Source: Steromphala cineraria
Lineage: Eukaryota > Mollusca > Gastropoda > Trochida > Trochidae
Reading direction: 5' to 3'
NCBI GenBank assembly: GCA_916613615.1
Contig: OU744728.1
Location: forward strand, 28,165,450 to 28,229,449
Length of the DNA stretch: 64,000 bases
The notes under the pieces are model-generated. The model was not told where the DNA came from and did not search any database. It saw nothing but the letters and a program-made list of their open reading frames with translations. The position numbers and the translations under genes were made by a program. Positions 1 through 11,280 of the stretch are shown one piece after another (positions within the stretch are counted from its first letter, which is position 1; each line of letters begins with the position of its first letter).

Positions 1-179
1 AATATTTGCTTTGAACGTTTAACGATTGACTTCTAGTTTATTGAAAATTGACCATCGTACGATATTTCCATAATATGTATTCACTCACGAATCTTTGTCT
101 GTAATGCCATTACTCTAACTTTGGAAATGTTTTTTTCTTTATTTAAAAAAAAAAATTCAAGGTGTTGAGGAAATTGTTT

Positions 180-482
180 ATGAAAGAAATAATCGTAATA
201 TTTCCCGCCATTATGGTGTCCAGTTTATCAAGGCACTGTCAGTATAAATATTCCTACAATTTACCCATGAATTATCCAATGAAACACAAATGTGCTTCGA
301 TGCATCAAATAAATTCCAATTGTCTCTCAAATGTGCACGTTGTCAACAATATTAGTTGCAAAAGAACTTACTGTGAAATACAAACTGACAGGCAAAAGAA
401 AGTATACACTTCAGTTGAATTTATCATATGTACAATTTTCAATAACAAACTATTTCGAGTTTTTGGTGTATTTCCAAACTAA
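180..482 (+). CDS. possible small secreted cysteine-containing protein or exon (hypothetical)
   Basis: An open frame of about 100 codons starts at the ATG at 180. The first 17 residues (MKEIIVIFPAIMVSSLS) look like a signal peptide. Cysteines follow in the next 60 residues and the last third is hydrophobic. The stop at 480-482 overlaps an AATAAA that could be a polyadenylation signal. A possible donor (AAA followed by GTATAC) lies near 401, so it could also be a first exon. I do not recognise a family. The cysteine spacing does not match the PAN genes further right, and the frame could be chance. It may be unrelated to the LINE remains that begin near 600. Confidence 0.22.
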   Translation: MKEIIVIFPAIMVSSLSRHCQYKYSYNLPMNYPMKHKCASMHQINSNCLSNVHVVNNISCKRTYCEIQTDRQKKVYTSVEFIICTIFNNKLFRVFGVFPN

Positions 483-609
483 ATAAAAACAAAAAGAGAA
501 CATCATCATTCAAAGCATACTTGTGTTTTTAATTTTTACTTAAAAAATGAAATATCATGTTAATTAATGTTACCAAATTTATTTGGTTTTAACAAGCATC
601 TTCATAAAC

Positions 610-2790
610 TCCATAGAATTTAAAAAGCATCTTGTTTAATTCTTGAAGAAAGGTACCTGGTGGATTTAGGAGAGTAAGGAAAAGAAAATTTTGAAATAAG
701 CAAAGATTTAATAATAATAATTCTACCAAGAGGTGTAATTATTCTTTTCATCCAACGATTGATTATAACTTGAATCTCAAATAATTTATTTTCAAAATTC
801 TTTTTGATCATAACGTGCAAATCAGTTGAAAAAACAAAACCCAAGAGCTTGAAATATTCTGGATTCCACTGAAGACTTAAACAAGGCAAATATCTGACCG
901 AACTATTCCTTCTTGCACCTATTCACACCACCTGAGACTTGTCTTAGTTAATATTTAGACCTGATATATCAGTAAAATAGTTCAAGGTGTCAACTGTAGC
1001 TTCAAAGGATGTAAGCCAGTGAAAGATGGTGGGCTTGGTATGATTGAAGCTTTTTCTTATGTCAGTTCTTTAAAGTTCACATTACCACAGACATATTTCA
1101 CTATTTTCTTTGCAATATAGAAAGTCTGATTACAATATTGTCTAGTGCGTTAAAGGTCGCTACTCAAATATGTTTAGTTTGGTAATGAAAGCCGTTTTTA
1201 AAAGCCACTTTTGATTGGCCGCTTAGACCTATCTGACAACAGACAAGTGAATGCATGACTGGTCACGCCCCCATTTTGTCACGTCATAAACAGAACCAGC
1301 CTCGTTAACTATACATCTATCGTAACAATAACACAGAGAAAAAAACTAATAATTAACGATTTTCAGGAAATGTTTTCCACTCAGTTAGATAAATCATTTG
1401 ACGACGTAACACTACTAAGCATTTGGTGTAAAAAAGATATCCCCATCAATGGTAATTAAACAATTATTTAGGCGGTATTTCAGATGAAATAATGATGCGT
1501 TACTCTGTATAGTCTGTTTATTACGTCACACCCGCGCGAGTTTTATGGCCTCTAACCCAGGTGGTTTTTTGACAGCCGAAAAATACGCTGTCTAAATGAA
1601 AGGCTAATAAAAGGTGTTTATTGGACAAATAAACAAAAATTAAGTCCAGCTTTTATTTTTCTGAAAAGTCTTTGAACGAAAATCGAGAAGCCGTAAGGTC
1701 GAGGTTAGTTGATGTTTAAAGTTGTCTTGGATGAGAAAGTTGATTGATGTTAGTTATGAGTCAAAATGGAAACAGCTTTGTTATGCCTCCTCTCCAAAGT
1801 TACAAAACTTAAGCAAGCAAACTTGCCAAGGAAACCAAGGTAGCTTTTGGTGTGATTGCATTGGTGCTTTTGATACGTTTAAGCAGAAGATTCAGCCTGA
1901 GTCATATGATGAATTTATTACAGAACCAATATACTATAACAAGCATGTACACATTCGTAACGAGGTAATCTTCTGTTCCTCATGGTTCGATAGAGGTGTG
2001 AGTCAGATACGAGACTTTATCAAAGCAGATGGTGGTTATTGTACCCTTGAAGAATTCCAAAATACTTATGAACTCGACATAAACTTTCTCCACTACAATG
2101 GTCTTATTCAAACTTAAATGTATCAGCGTAGATTAAACATAACAAAGCCTACTTCTTTTAAACAGTTAGATTACAATAATACCATCAGATGTCTGTCAAA
2201 AAAGGTGCCAAGTGCTATTATTATAATCTAAACGAATCTGTGGTTGATCTTAAATTTAAATGCAAATGGGAAGAGTGCATTCTTGCCGACTTAGACTGGG
2301 AAAATATATCTTTGATATCTTTAAGGACCACAACAGATACTACATTGAGGTGGTTTCAATTTAGAATGATACATCATATCTTGTCAACTAATTCTTTTCT
2401 ATTTAAGTTCAAAATAGCAGAAAGCAACCTTTGCACATTTTTTCAATGTGAAGTTGAGACAATTTTTGGCAACATTTTCTTAAATTGCTAAATGCTCCCA
2501 TAATTACAATTTGAACTTTTACTTGTTATATTTGGGTTGAGAATTTTTTTTTACTCTGATGATGTTTTTAATTTGTTATTATTGTTAGCAATTTTGTTTT
2601 ATACAAATGTAAGGTTTTAAATTGTAAACTAGACTTTAATCATTTTAGACATGATATGTTCAACAGATATGTCATTGAAAAAAAAAGCATTTAGTAAAAG
2701 CAAAGAAGACAAGTTCTATGCAAAATGGATGTTGTATCATGATTTTGTAAAAGTAAATCCTTCTTGAACTATTCTCTTCTAAATTGATAA
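610..2790 (+). mobile_element. decayed non-LTR retrotransposon (LINE), 5' segment inverted
   Basis: Two pieces of one LINE ORF2 lie side by side in opposite orientation. On the minus strand, about 1015 down to 610, the translation gives a reverse-transcriptase thumb-type stretch (FKLLGFVFSTDLHVM, then TPLGRIIIIKSLL). On the plus strand from about 1019 comes the next part (KDGGLGMIEAF), continuing after an insertion at 1722-2117 and 2189-2490. That C-terminal part includes LRWFQFRMIHHIL and a cysteine-containing end like the zinc-binding tail of such ORFs. Weak coding similarity runs on to about 2765. Several stops and frameshifts are present, so it is dead. The inverted-5'/direct-3' arrangement is what twin priming produces during LINE integration. 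Confidence 0.78.
1070..1719. mobile_element. TTAA-bounded MITE-like insertion inside the LINE
   Basis: The LINE reading frame breaks off at 1074 (SSLK) and resumes at about 1720 (LSWMRKL). Both junctions carry TTTAAAG (1069-1075 and 1715-1721), consistent with a target-site duplication. The first 135 bases match the inverse of 59935-60067, where the same TTAAAGTTCACAT end is seen. No clear terminal inverted repeat was found between its two ends and no ORF lies inside. Confidence 0.55.
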
Positions 2791-2859
2791 TGATGTTTAT
2801 ATCTCATGTACAACTATTTTTATCTTTTTGTACTCTTAGTAAAAAACCACAGAACTCTG

Positions 2860-4376
2860 TTTCTTCAATAATTTCAACACCAGCGGGGCTCCTGCTTTCC
2901 TGGGCTGGAGTTCCCTTGTCATGTAACAGGGAGCTCTGTTATAAAAAACTCCACAAAAAAAACCCCCAAAAACCCCATCTTCATCAACAAGGAAGACACT
3001 TTTCATGGGAAGATTCCTCATATTACAATTTTAACATGGTAAGGGTCATGATAGAGTAAATGCTATCTCTTACCCATGCCTTCATTAAACAAATATTTTA
3101 ACAAAACATTAGCCAGATATTTCTATTTAAACCTCCGCAAATACGTGCTATTTTTAACGTATCACAACTTATTACATTACATGTCTCTTAGATATTTAGT
3201 AAATTTAAACAAACTTGGGTGTGTACTTCCTTTTGCCTACATAATAAACCTAGATCAGAGTCTGTCTATTGTTTTGTAGGTTAGTTCTTTTCTAGGAGGT
3301 ATTCCATCCGAGAAGAACCCGGTATGAAGTTTTACTTTTGAAAGGAATACCTTATTGCAGGTTCAAATTGAAAGTACATGTAAGCCTTTTGTAACTTAAT
3401 GTTTTATATTCAAAATCAAATGGAATCCTTACAGGCGCCATTCAGATTAGGCTTAGATAAGGTTCAAATGTTCATGAATATTACGTTTCTTTGTAAAACA
3501 TAAATATAAAAACATTGGATAATCAATTCTTGCATGAATTATGATTTAAGTTGCAAGCTATATATTTGAACAGACTTTGAATTTCAATATGATATACATA
3601 GCATATCTTTTTGTTAAAGAGTATGATAACGAGGTTGGTCTTTTACTCCTTAGCGAACACTCAATGAGTATTTAATAAGATATGTACAAGGGTACTTAAC
3701 ATAGCAAATATTACATATATATACACACACGAAACAGTTGATTGTATAACTATTATTATATTTCAATTGGCCAAATTTGCTAACAATCAGTGAAAATAAA
3801 ATATGCATATTCACTGACAACAGCGATCTAGAATTCTGGATAATTACTGTCATAAAACATATATTATTTTGGAATTTTGTTTTTGACAATATATAATAGA
3901 ACGTCAGTTTTAACCCTTTTATGAATATCTGATCTGTGTACAAATGAATATCTAAAGTTGTCCCTCCAAGTAAACCTGATAAAGTGAAATTTAATCTTCA
4001 AACTATTAACAAAACTCAACTGAATTTGCCATGACCTTGACCTTAAACCATGCTAACCTTGCCTTTGACTTGCCGAGTTTGATTTCATTCTAACATTTCT
4101 ATATTTTTATATGATATTCTTTTGATAATCTACATAGTAGATAAAAAAGATATCCTTAAACAAGGTGTACTGTTGGTGCTCAATGGTCACCCTAAACCAC
4201 ATGTTGCTATAGAAACAATATACTGCAGATTTTTTTTGATCGTTAGAAATAACATAAGCACAGAAAACAAATGTTGTAAAGATAAAACTGATATCTCGTT
4301 ATTGTTATACAATTAATTACACGAAATCGCATGCATTTATCATAAAATCTTGAAAAGTTAAAAGCCACACAATGTT
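2860..4376. other. intergenic stretch without recognised gene
   Basis: AT-rich DNA with stops in all frames. A short GC-richer imperfect hairpin lies near 2885-2935 (GGAGTTCCC against GGGAGCTCT). I see no coding similarity, RNA gene or clear repeat family here. Confidence 0.4.
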
Positions 4377-4874
4377 TTAAAGTGACATAGAGTATCTTTC
4401 TTAAAATTTTATTTGGTTTTGAAAAGCTACAAAATATCTAATATGCTGATTGAAGTTTATATCTCATCCCTGGACTTGCAGATATATCCATTTATGCATA
4501 ATATTTTTAAAATGCTTAATTTTATTGAAAAATCAAGAAAACATCTCAAATACGTTTAATATTCGAAATTATGCATCCAATTACTCTACCTATTAGTTAC
4601 AATACCTAATAAACACTATCGAATCGAATATACCTTTCTGTCAGCTTATGACAATGTTTCAAAATTACGTTTGGCGAATTTGCGCGCCCCACTCGAGCCA
4701 CATTGTCCGGTTTTCGATCAAAATCCTGACTTTGAATTGCCGTATTTTCGCTCAAATGTACGGATTGACCTTTAACTTGTTATTTTCAGGAACAGTTAGT
4801 GGTTCTCGATGTAATAACATCGATTTCAAAATTTGACATATGTGATCCTATCAACATACTCTGTGTCTCTTTAA
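4377..4874. mobile_element. MITE, TTAA-bounded, TIR TTAAAGWGACAYAGAGTAT
   Basis: The ends are inverted copies: TTAAAGTGACATAGAGTAT at the left and the reverse complement of TTAAAGAGACACAGAGTAT at the right. The right 250 bases reappear at 59145-59410 with an internal indel of about 85 bases. There is no transposase, so it is non-autonomous. Its right edge sits 11 bases past the stop codon of the minus-strand PAN gene at 4886, so it probably forms most of that gene's 3' untranslated region. Confidence 0.7.
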
Positions 4875-4885
4875 ATCGTCCAGTT

Positions 4886-7800
4886 TCAGGAATATGTTTT
4901 TGCACATCGTCTCACGCCAGTGAACAAGTTGAATGATCCTTTTCCTTTGAAAATTTTTTTCACTCTGAAATATTCTTGACTGTAAAGAGCGCATATCATC
5001 ATACCCTTTTTGAAGATAAAAAATCGGCAGGTGAATTTGCGTTCCAAAAGGCACTTCGATTTACATTCAAGTATGTTCGAAGTTAAAAACATCCGTCGAG
5101 AATCGATCGCCACTTTAATCCTCTCGAGCATAAGGAAAGAACCGGAATACTTGAGGCAACCTGAAATATGACGGTAAAATTGACGGTAAAATTGACGGCA
5201 TAATTGACGGTAAAATTACGGCATAATGGACGGTTAATTAGGAATGAAAAATGACCTTAAATTGAATTTATTATGGGGTGTTACGCCATTTCTTTGTGAG
5301 ATCCTATTGAGTTTTTAGTACATTCTAGACTTAAACGGAATATTTAAGTTTTAGTTTGATTTGTTTACATTAATTTAACTACTAGAGATATAACATTAAA
5401 AAAAATGGAAATGGAAAGAGGATAACATTTGTTTTGAAATGTTGCTATTTATTCTTACATCAGCAAAGCAAATGTCAATTAAAAAACATTCACTGACTTT
5501 ACTTTGAAATACACAAAAATGCTCCTAACGACTGCCCAGTTTTGCTGGTCAAGTCTTGTTTCCAGCTATAATTCTGATATTATAGTTCTTTATTCACAAG
5601 CGAAAGTCCAAAACAAACCAAACACTACAATATACATCAATCGTGGGTGGATCTCCTATTTTCATTCTTAACTCCATTGGAGTATGCAACCGAGCTGTCG
5701 ATTGAGGCACCTTTTTGTTCATCTTCACATTGCCTTCACTTTCAAACTGAGCCCGTTGTTGCTGAACTACACTGATAGCGGTCTACTGAGAACTGCACAG
5801 GACCAGGTGCCACATATTATTAAGTCATGGTATTCATCTTCAATACCGTTTCTATATGAGTTAAATAATCGCAGATTTTTACATAAAAGAGTGCTTGTGT
5901 CACCTGCCTCTCCAATCTCTCCCCACAGAGGCAGATCAAGTCATGTTGATTTAGCCTCTGTTATATTACGCCAAAATCCCTGGTTTTGATAACCGTAACA
6001 AAATTTTAAGATAGCCGTAAAATATCGATTACTAAACGATTTCCCTCTCTTCTTACACGTCAACGCTTCAAAAATCTTAACTCAACTCAACTTAAATCAA
6101 ACATGTCTTATCAACGGGATGCCGAGACGAGTAGTTGCCCTTTAATTTTATGCCAAAGGTGCACCTTAAGTTAAAGACAAATAAATGGCAACTGAATGAC
6201 GATGGGCTATTTCTTGTCCCTTCGTTAGATGAGTGATGATGGGTTATTTCTTGACCGTCGTCAGATGAATGATGATAGGCTATTTTTGCCCTTTTGTCAG
6301 GTGAATAATGATGGGGTATTTCTTGCCCTTTTGTCAGGTGAATGAAGATTGGTTATTTCTCGCCCAATCGTCAACTGAATGATGATGGGTTATTTCTTGC
6401 CCTTTCGTCAACTGAATGATGATGGGTTATTTCTTGCCCTTTCGTCAACTGAATGGTGTTGGGTTATTTCTTGCCCTTTCGTCAACTGAATGATGATGGG
6501 TTATTTCTTGACCGTCGTCAGATGAATGATGATGGGTTATTTCTTGGCCTTTCGTCAACTGAATGATGATGGGTTATTTCTTGCCCATCGTCAGATGAAT
6601 GATGATAGGCTTTTTTTGCCCCTTCGTCAGGTGAATAATGATGGGCTATTTCTTGCCCTTTTGTCAGGTGAATGAAGATTGGTTATTTCTCGCCCAATCG
6701 TCAACTGAATGATGATGGGTTATTTCTTGCCCCTTTGTTAGATAAACGATGACGGCTATTTCTTGCCCGTCGTCAGATGAATGATTATAAGCTATTTTTG
6801 CCCCTTCGTCGGGTGAATAATGATGGGCTATTTCTTGCCCCTTCGTTAGGTAAATGATGACGGCTATTTCTTGCCCGTCGTCAGATGAATGATGATAAGC
6901 TATTTTTGCCCCTTCGTCGGGTGAATAATGATGGGCTATTTCTTGCCCCTTCGTTAGGTAAATGATGACGGCTATTTCTTGCCCGTCGTCAGATGAATGA
7001 TGATAAGCTATTTTTGCCTCTTCGTCGGGTGAATAATAGTCGGTTATTTTTGCCACTTCGTCGGTTGAATGATGATGGTCTATTTTCCCCTTTCGTTAGG
7101 TGAACGATGATGGACTATTTCACGCCCAATCGTCAGGTGAATGATGATGGGTTATTTTTTGCCCTTTCGTTAGATAAATGATGACGGCTATCTCTTTCCC
7201 ATGGTCAACTGAATGATGATGGGTTATTTCTTGCCCCTCCGTTAGATAAATGATGACGGATATTTCTTGCCCATCGTCAGATGAATGATGATAAGCTATT
7301 TTTGCCCCTTCATCGGGTGAATAATGATGGGCTATTTCTTGCCCCTTCGTCGGTTGAATGATGATGGGTTATTTCTCGCCCCATCGTCAGGTGAGTGATG
7401 ATTGACTATTGCTTGACCCTTTTTCGGGTGAATGATGATTGGCAATTTCTTGCCCCTTTTTTAGATGAATGATGACGGCTATTTCTTGCCCTTTCGTAAG
7501 GTGAATGATTGGGTTTTTCCCCTTCGTCAGGTGAATGATAGTGGGTTATTTTTCGCCCTTTCGTCAGGTGAATGATGGTGGGTTATGTTTTGCCCCTTCG
7601 TCAGATGAGGGATGATGGGCTATTGCTTGATCATTCTTCGGGTGAATGATGATGGGCTATTTCTTGCCACTTCGCTAGATAAATGTTGACGGCTATTTCT
7701 CGCCCTTTCGTCAGGTGAATGATGATCGGGTTTTTGCCCCTTCGTCAGGTGAATGATGATGGACTACTTCTCATCCCTTCGTCAGGTGAATGATGATTGG

Positions 7801-8597
7801 CTATTTCTTGCCCCTTCTTCGGGTGAATGTTGATGGACTACTTCTCATACCTTCGTCAGGTGAATGGTGATGGGCTATTTCTTGCCCCTTCTTCAGGTGA
7901 TTGATAACGATTTGGCAAGAAAAAGCCCAGAAACGTGACCTACAGAAAGTTGTCTCCACAGTATATTCCTTTTACTTACTTTAAAAGGCAACTTCGAAAT
8001 GCCAATCAAGAATCGGAAATGAACCTTGAGCTTATAAATAATGAATATCACAATCCCATGAAGAAATGAAGATAATTCTTAATCATAAACAAATATTTTA
8101 ATAAATCTTGTATCAATAACAAAAACATGTCATTTTGTTGAATAATGTGTTATTTCATTTTTTTTTTGTGATATCAAATTATTATGCATTGTAACAATTA
8201 TTATGAAAATAAATTTTGCTATCAATATTAAATTGCAATTAAAGCAAAATGTAACAGTCCATCAAAACTCATTATTATCAATTAAAAATGTGGTTTTGTA
8301 CATTTGTACTTTATACATACCTTTTCGTGGATTTTGGCTCCTCTGTGATAATCTGATGTTATTTTTCTGCCTTGGTGCTTTTTCAGAACCAAATTGTGAT
8401 TTCATTTCACAAAGATTCAGCCATGGCTTGGGCTTCAATATTTTACATGACGTATCACAAAATCGAGAACAAATCAAATATTTTCGTACCAAGTAAATAT
8501 CAGGATTTGTTCCTATGTGTTCTTCAATGGTACATGTTTGTAGACTGCTTGGGGTTTTACTAATCACCCAAATAAGTACCAGTTTGATCAAAAGCAT
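4886..8597 (-). CDS. secreted PAN/apple-domain protein 1 (two exons)
   Basis: Exon 1 is 8597-8321 and exon 2 is 5160-4886. The donor at 8320 is GTATGT, the acceptor is TTTCAG ending at 5161, and the intron is phase 1. The predicted protein has 183 residues. Residues 1-21 form a signal peptide (MLLIKLVLIWVIS...). Exon 1 then holds cysteines 22, 43, 47, 51 and 63 (C-x20-C-x3-C-x3-C-x11-C). Exon 2 carries six cysteines spaced C-x30-C-x3-C-x7-C-x11-C-x28-C, with ECKSKC and FTC, the usual layout of a PAN/apple fold. PAN domains bind proteins or carbohydrates outside the cell; the ligand here is unknown. The intron contains a 1.7 kb minisatellite. An acceptor-like ACTACAG upstream of the ATG suggests a 5'UTR intron. 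It is a paralog of the genes at 13346-15842 and 17635-23647, with exon 2 exactly 275 bases in all three. Confidence 0.75.
5161..6194. other. left part of PAN gene 1 intron
   Basis: Short tandem copies of a GACGGTAAAATT-like motif lie at 5165-5235 next to the exon. Similar motifs flank exon 2 of the second PAN gene (near 13625-13700), so the flank was duplicated with the exon. A stretch at about 5915-5965 matches the end of the MITE at 36842 (CTCTCCCCACAGAGGCAGAT). Nothing else is recognised. Confidence 0.5.
6195..7905. repeat. minisatellite, about 36-bp unit with a 108-bp higher-order repeat
   Basis: About 45 copies of a unit of roughly 36 bases, read as GGGCTATTTCTTGCCCCTT plus CGTCAGGTGAATGATGAT. 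Within 6780-7020 three unit variants repeat as a 108-base block. Because 36 is a multiple of 3, some parts stay open in one frame; the 130-codon open frame on the minus strand at 6664-7056 is a by-product. It lies wholly inside the intron of PAN gene 1. Confidence 0.93.
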
Positions 8598-8868
8598 TCT
8601 GCGTTGTTTCTGATTCTGATTCTGTAGTGAAATGTTCCGATGCCCTTTTCTTGTTTAAGAGCATAAATTCTGTGACTGGAATGCCGTGAGATTGGGTGAC
8701 ATTTTAGCCTTTAAGATGATAAAGATAAAGAAAAGTGTCTATAACTGATACGAAAATGAGAATGAAATCTCAGCAATTTTATCTTCCTTTTAAAATCCCA
8801 AACATCAAATGTTCGTTATGAGAGATCTAATGTCTGTTGTCTTGAATGAAATGACTTTAAAAGGCTTT

Positions 8869-9630
8869 AAAAGATGACTTTTTTGCCAATTTAAAATGTT
8901 CAAATTTTCACTGATAATTGTACGTTTATGCTTAATGTATTACTTTGATAGTGTCAAAAATCTCATCACACAAACCAATCACCCATAGTAAATTCCGTAA
9001 GATATTGATTAGATTTAGATGTGGAATAACTAGACTAAGCTATAATGAAGGTAGATGGAAAAGCTTAAGTGTAACAGAACGTATCTGTCCATTTTGTAAC
9101 TTGGGAGTCGAAGATGAATACCATTTTCTTTTTATTTGTCCTGTTTATGATGCTATTAGATCGAAATATTTACCATCCGTTTATTGTTCGAATCCTAATT
9201 ATTTTAAAATGAAATCATTGTTAACTACCAATAATGACAAGCTTTTGAGAAACCTGTGTAAATATTTGTACCATGCCTTTGAACAAAGAGAATTCAAACG
9301 CTTGTCAATTTAGTAGTAAAGATCATGCACTTTAAGCTTCGATGTACATATGTAAATTGTATATACTTTGTATACGGGCCTGTGGCCTATATACAAATAA
9401 AAGACTTGACTTGACCATAGTCAGAGAACAAATTGACAGCCATTTTTGTGTGAACACCTTTAATTCATTTTGTGTAAGAAAAGGAATCTCATGGTTTAAC
9501 TTTACATTATATAATTGATTTATCATTGCTTCATTTAGTTTAAATACATTGTCTTTAGATTGTAACCATTTATTTTAATTTTTATGACATCAACTTATAT
9601 TCACCCTAAAAAGTGCTACTGCCCCTTTAA
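8869..9630. mobile_element. MITE family A copy, split by a LINE
   Basis: Matches the roughly 364-base family seen at 32499, 35630 and 39076, with the right end CGTGCTACTGCCCCTTTAA slightly changed. The left end is decayed. A LINE fragment has inserted at 8989-9414 and the MITE resumes at 9421 (TCAGAGAACAAAT). Confidence 0.72.
8989..9414 (+). mobile_element. 5'-truncated LINE fragment with C-terminal zinc-binding end
   Basis: Encodes the last 100 or so residues of a LINE ORF2, with ICPFCNLGVEDEYHFLFICP, the usual CCHC-type end, and a stop at 9311. A short 3'UTR ends in AATAAAAGACTTGACTTGA, a short tandem tail. CCATAG occurs on both sides (8983-8988 and 9415-9420), fitting a target-site duplication. 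The insertion is in MITE family A, which dates it after the MITE. Confidence 0.82.
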
Positions 9631-9946
9631 GAAGGTAACTCTAACTTTGTCATGATATCCTTAAATCATGTTATAAGTTTCTAATTGAAATTGTAATTAA
9701 AGCCACGTTTTGATGCATTTTATACTGTATCGATAATCAATCACGTATACCATTATATATAACTGAAGAATATACATAACAATAACAAGTGTATAAATTT
9801 AGTGATGCAATGAACTTTACAACCTTATTAAAGTGAGAAAACATATCTACACTTCATATATACCTGTATTAAGAACAGATATGTGAAATGCCTGATGCAA
9901 TTCTGGCATTCTAAAAGAGAGCCGTGGGTTTATCAGTGCTGTAAAT

Positions 9947-10109
9947 ATACAGAACGTCATACGTGTGCATTTGGGTCGTTTGTATTGAACGAGTAGATGT
10001 CATGGACGCGGAGGAACAACGAGTTCGAAGAACGAGTTGTTTCTCCGCGTCCATGACATCTTCGAGTTCAATACAAACGACCCAAATGCACACGTATGAC
10101 GTTCTGTAT
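9947..10109. repeat. long hairpin (foldback element)
   Basis: Two arms of about 75 bases are near-perfect inverted copies (ATACAGAACGTCATACGTGT to the left, its complement to the right) around a short spacer with GAGTTCGAAGAAC. Outer pairing continues more weakly (AAAAGAGAG near 9914 with CTCTCTTTT near 10120). No other copy is seen in the window. Open frames across it on both strands are mirror artefacts. Confidence 0.88.
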
Positions 10110-10432
10110 TTATTATATACTCTCTTTTTAACCTTTTTAAAAGTAATTTTGAATTGCTTAAATAATCCGAGACGTCGCACTGCGCATTGATACATAATGC
10201 AAAGAAGGCGATTACCTATGACAAGCTCGACGGATGATTTGATACCTCAATTATCCGTTTATTTTCTCATTACTTTGCGTAGTTAAACGTAAGAGGCAAT
10301 TTTCTCAAGTGTGAAAACTAAATACAGTGATAAAAGGTTATCCTTAGTAATTATTTATAAGTTCTGAATATGATAAACGTAAGTTCAGGATTCCGAGCGA
10401 CGGGATCCTTTCAAACGACGTCACCATGGAAA

Positions 10433-10464
10433 TGACGTCATAATCGTTGTAGGCTATGACGTCA
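10433..10464. promoter_or_regulatory. pair of TGACGTCA (CRE/ATF-type) palindromes
   Basis: Perfect TGACGTCA at 10433-10440 and again at 10457-10464, with a partial GACGTCAC at 10418. This octamer is the classical binding site of CREB/ATF factors. No gene start is clearly adjacent; the nearest coding start is PAN gene 1, 1.8 kb away on the minus strand. Function is inference only. Confidence 0.3.
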
Positions 10465-11280
10465 TAGGGCCAAGTGTCGCTGGCGATGTTCTCGGAGTTT
10501 TGTTTAGGATTCCTATTTTATAGTGTTTTGCAGTTTCTTTACTAACGATAACACTAGTTTCTCACTTTATTATTCTTCAATATCATATTAAAAAGTAGGT
10601 TTTTTACAAATGCAGTTGAGATACGTCAAATCCGGTGTTCTAATAAGGAAAATGATTGTTACGAACGGAAAGTTGCGAGAATTGCCGAAGCTTGAACAAA
10701 GTAGAACCGGCAGGCGTGCAATACGGATTCTGGAGTGCAATACGGAATTTGAAGACGTATTCCGTATTGCACCCTTGTATTACTATCCTAAGATTACATG
10801 AGTATATAATAAAATGATAAAAATGTCTGGAATCTATAAACAAATTTCTTATGAGGAATTTACTTTAACTTTGATAGGAATAGGCAGTAACCTTATCTTT
10901 ATGATTAAATTTGGATGGTCATGAAGAAGTGAAACGGCCATAAAATATCTCAGTTAAACCAAGAATTTCAGATATTTTCATTACAAGTTTCTTTGCACCA
11001 AAATACACTGTTTGAATGTGTAACTGCTATCAGAAACGGCAAAATGTTTTTAGTTTATCACACGTGTCTAAATTAGGGAAAATGTTTTCATGTTGAAAGT
11101 ATCAAATATTCACGAATAATAAATATATTTATATATCTTTTGATTCTGTTTCTGTCAACTATTTTGCATTAAGCTTAATCAACTGCTCTAGTAATCTAGT
11201 AGTTCATCCAATAAAATATACTAACAAAATACTGATATTTATCAGAGACATCTACAAATATCCACAAGCACAACTCTCAG

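Noticed and set aside
6664..7056. 130-codon minus-strand open frame with repeats such as YSPDEGAKIAYHHSSDDGQEI
   Set aside because: It is the translation of a 36-bp minisatellite whose unit length is a multiple of three; no start context, splice signals or non-repetitive coding part.
9911..10195. Two similar open frames on opposite strands (VCIELEDVMDAE / VCIERVDVMDAE)
   Set aside because: Mirror products of a long perfect hairpin.
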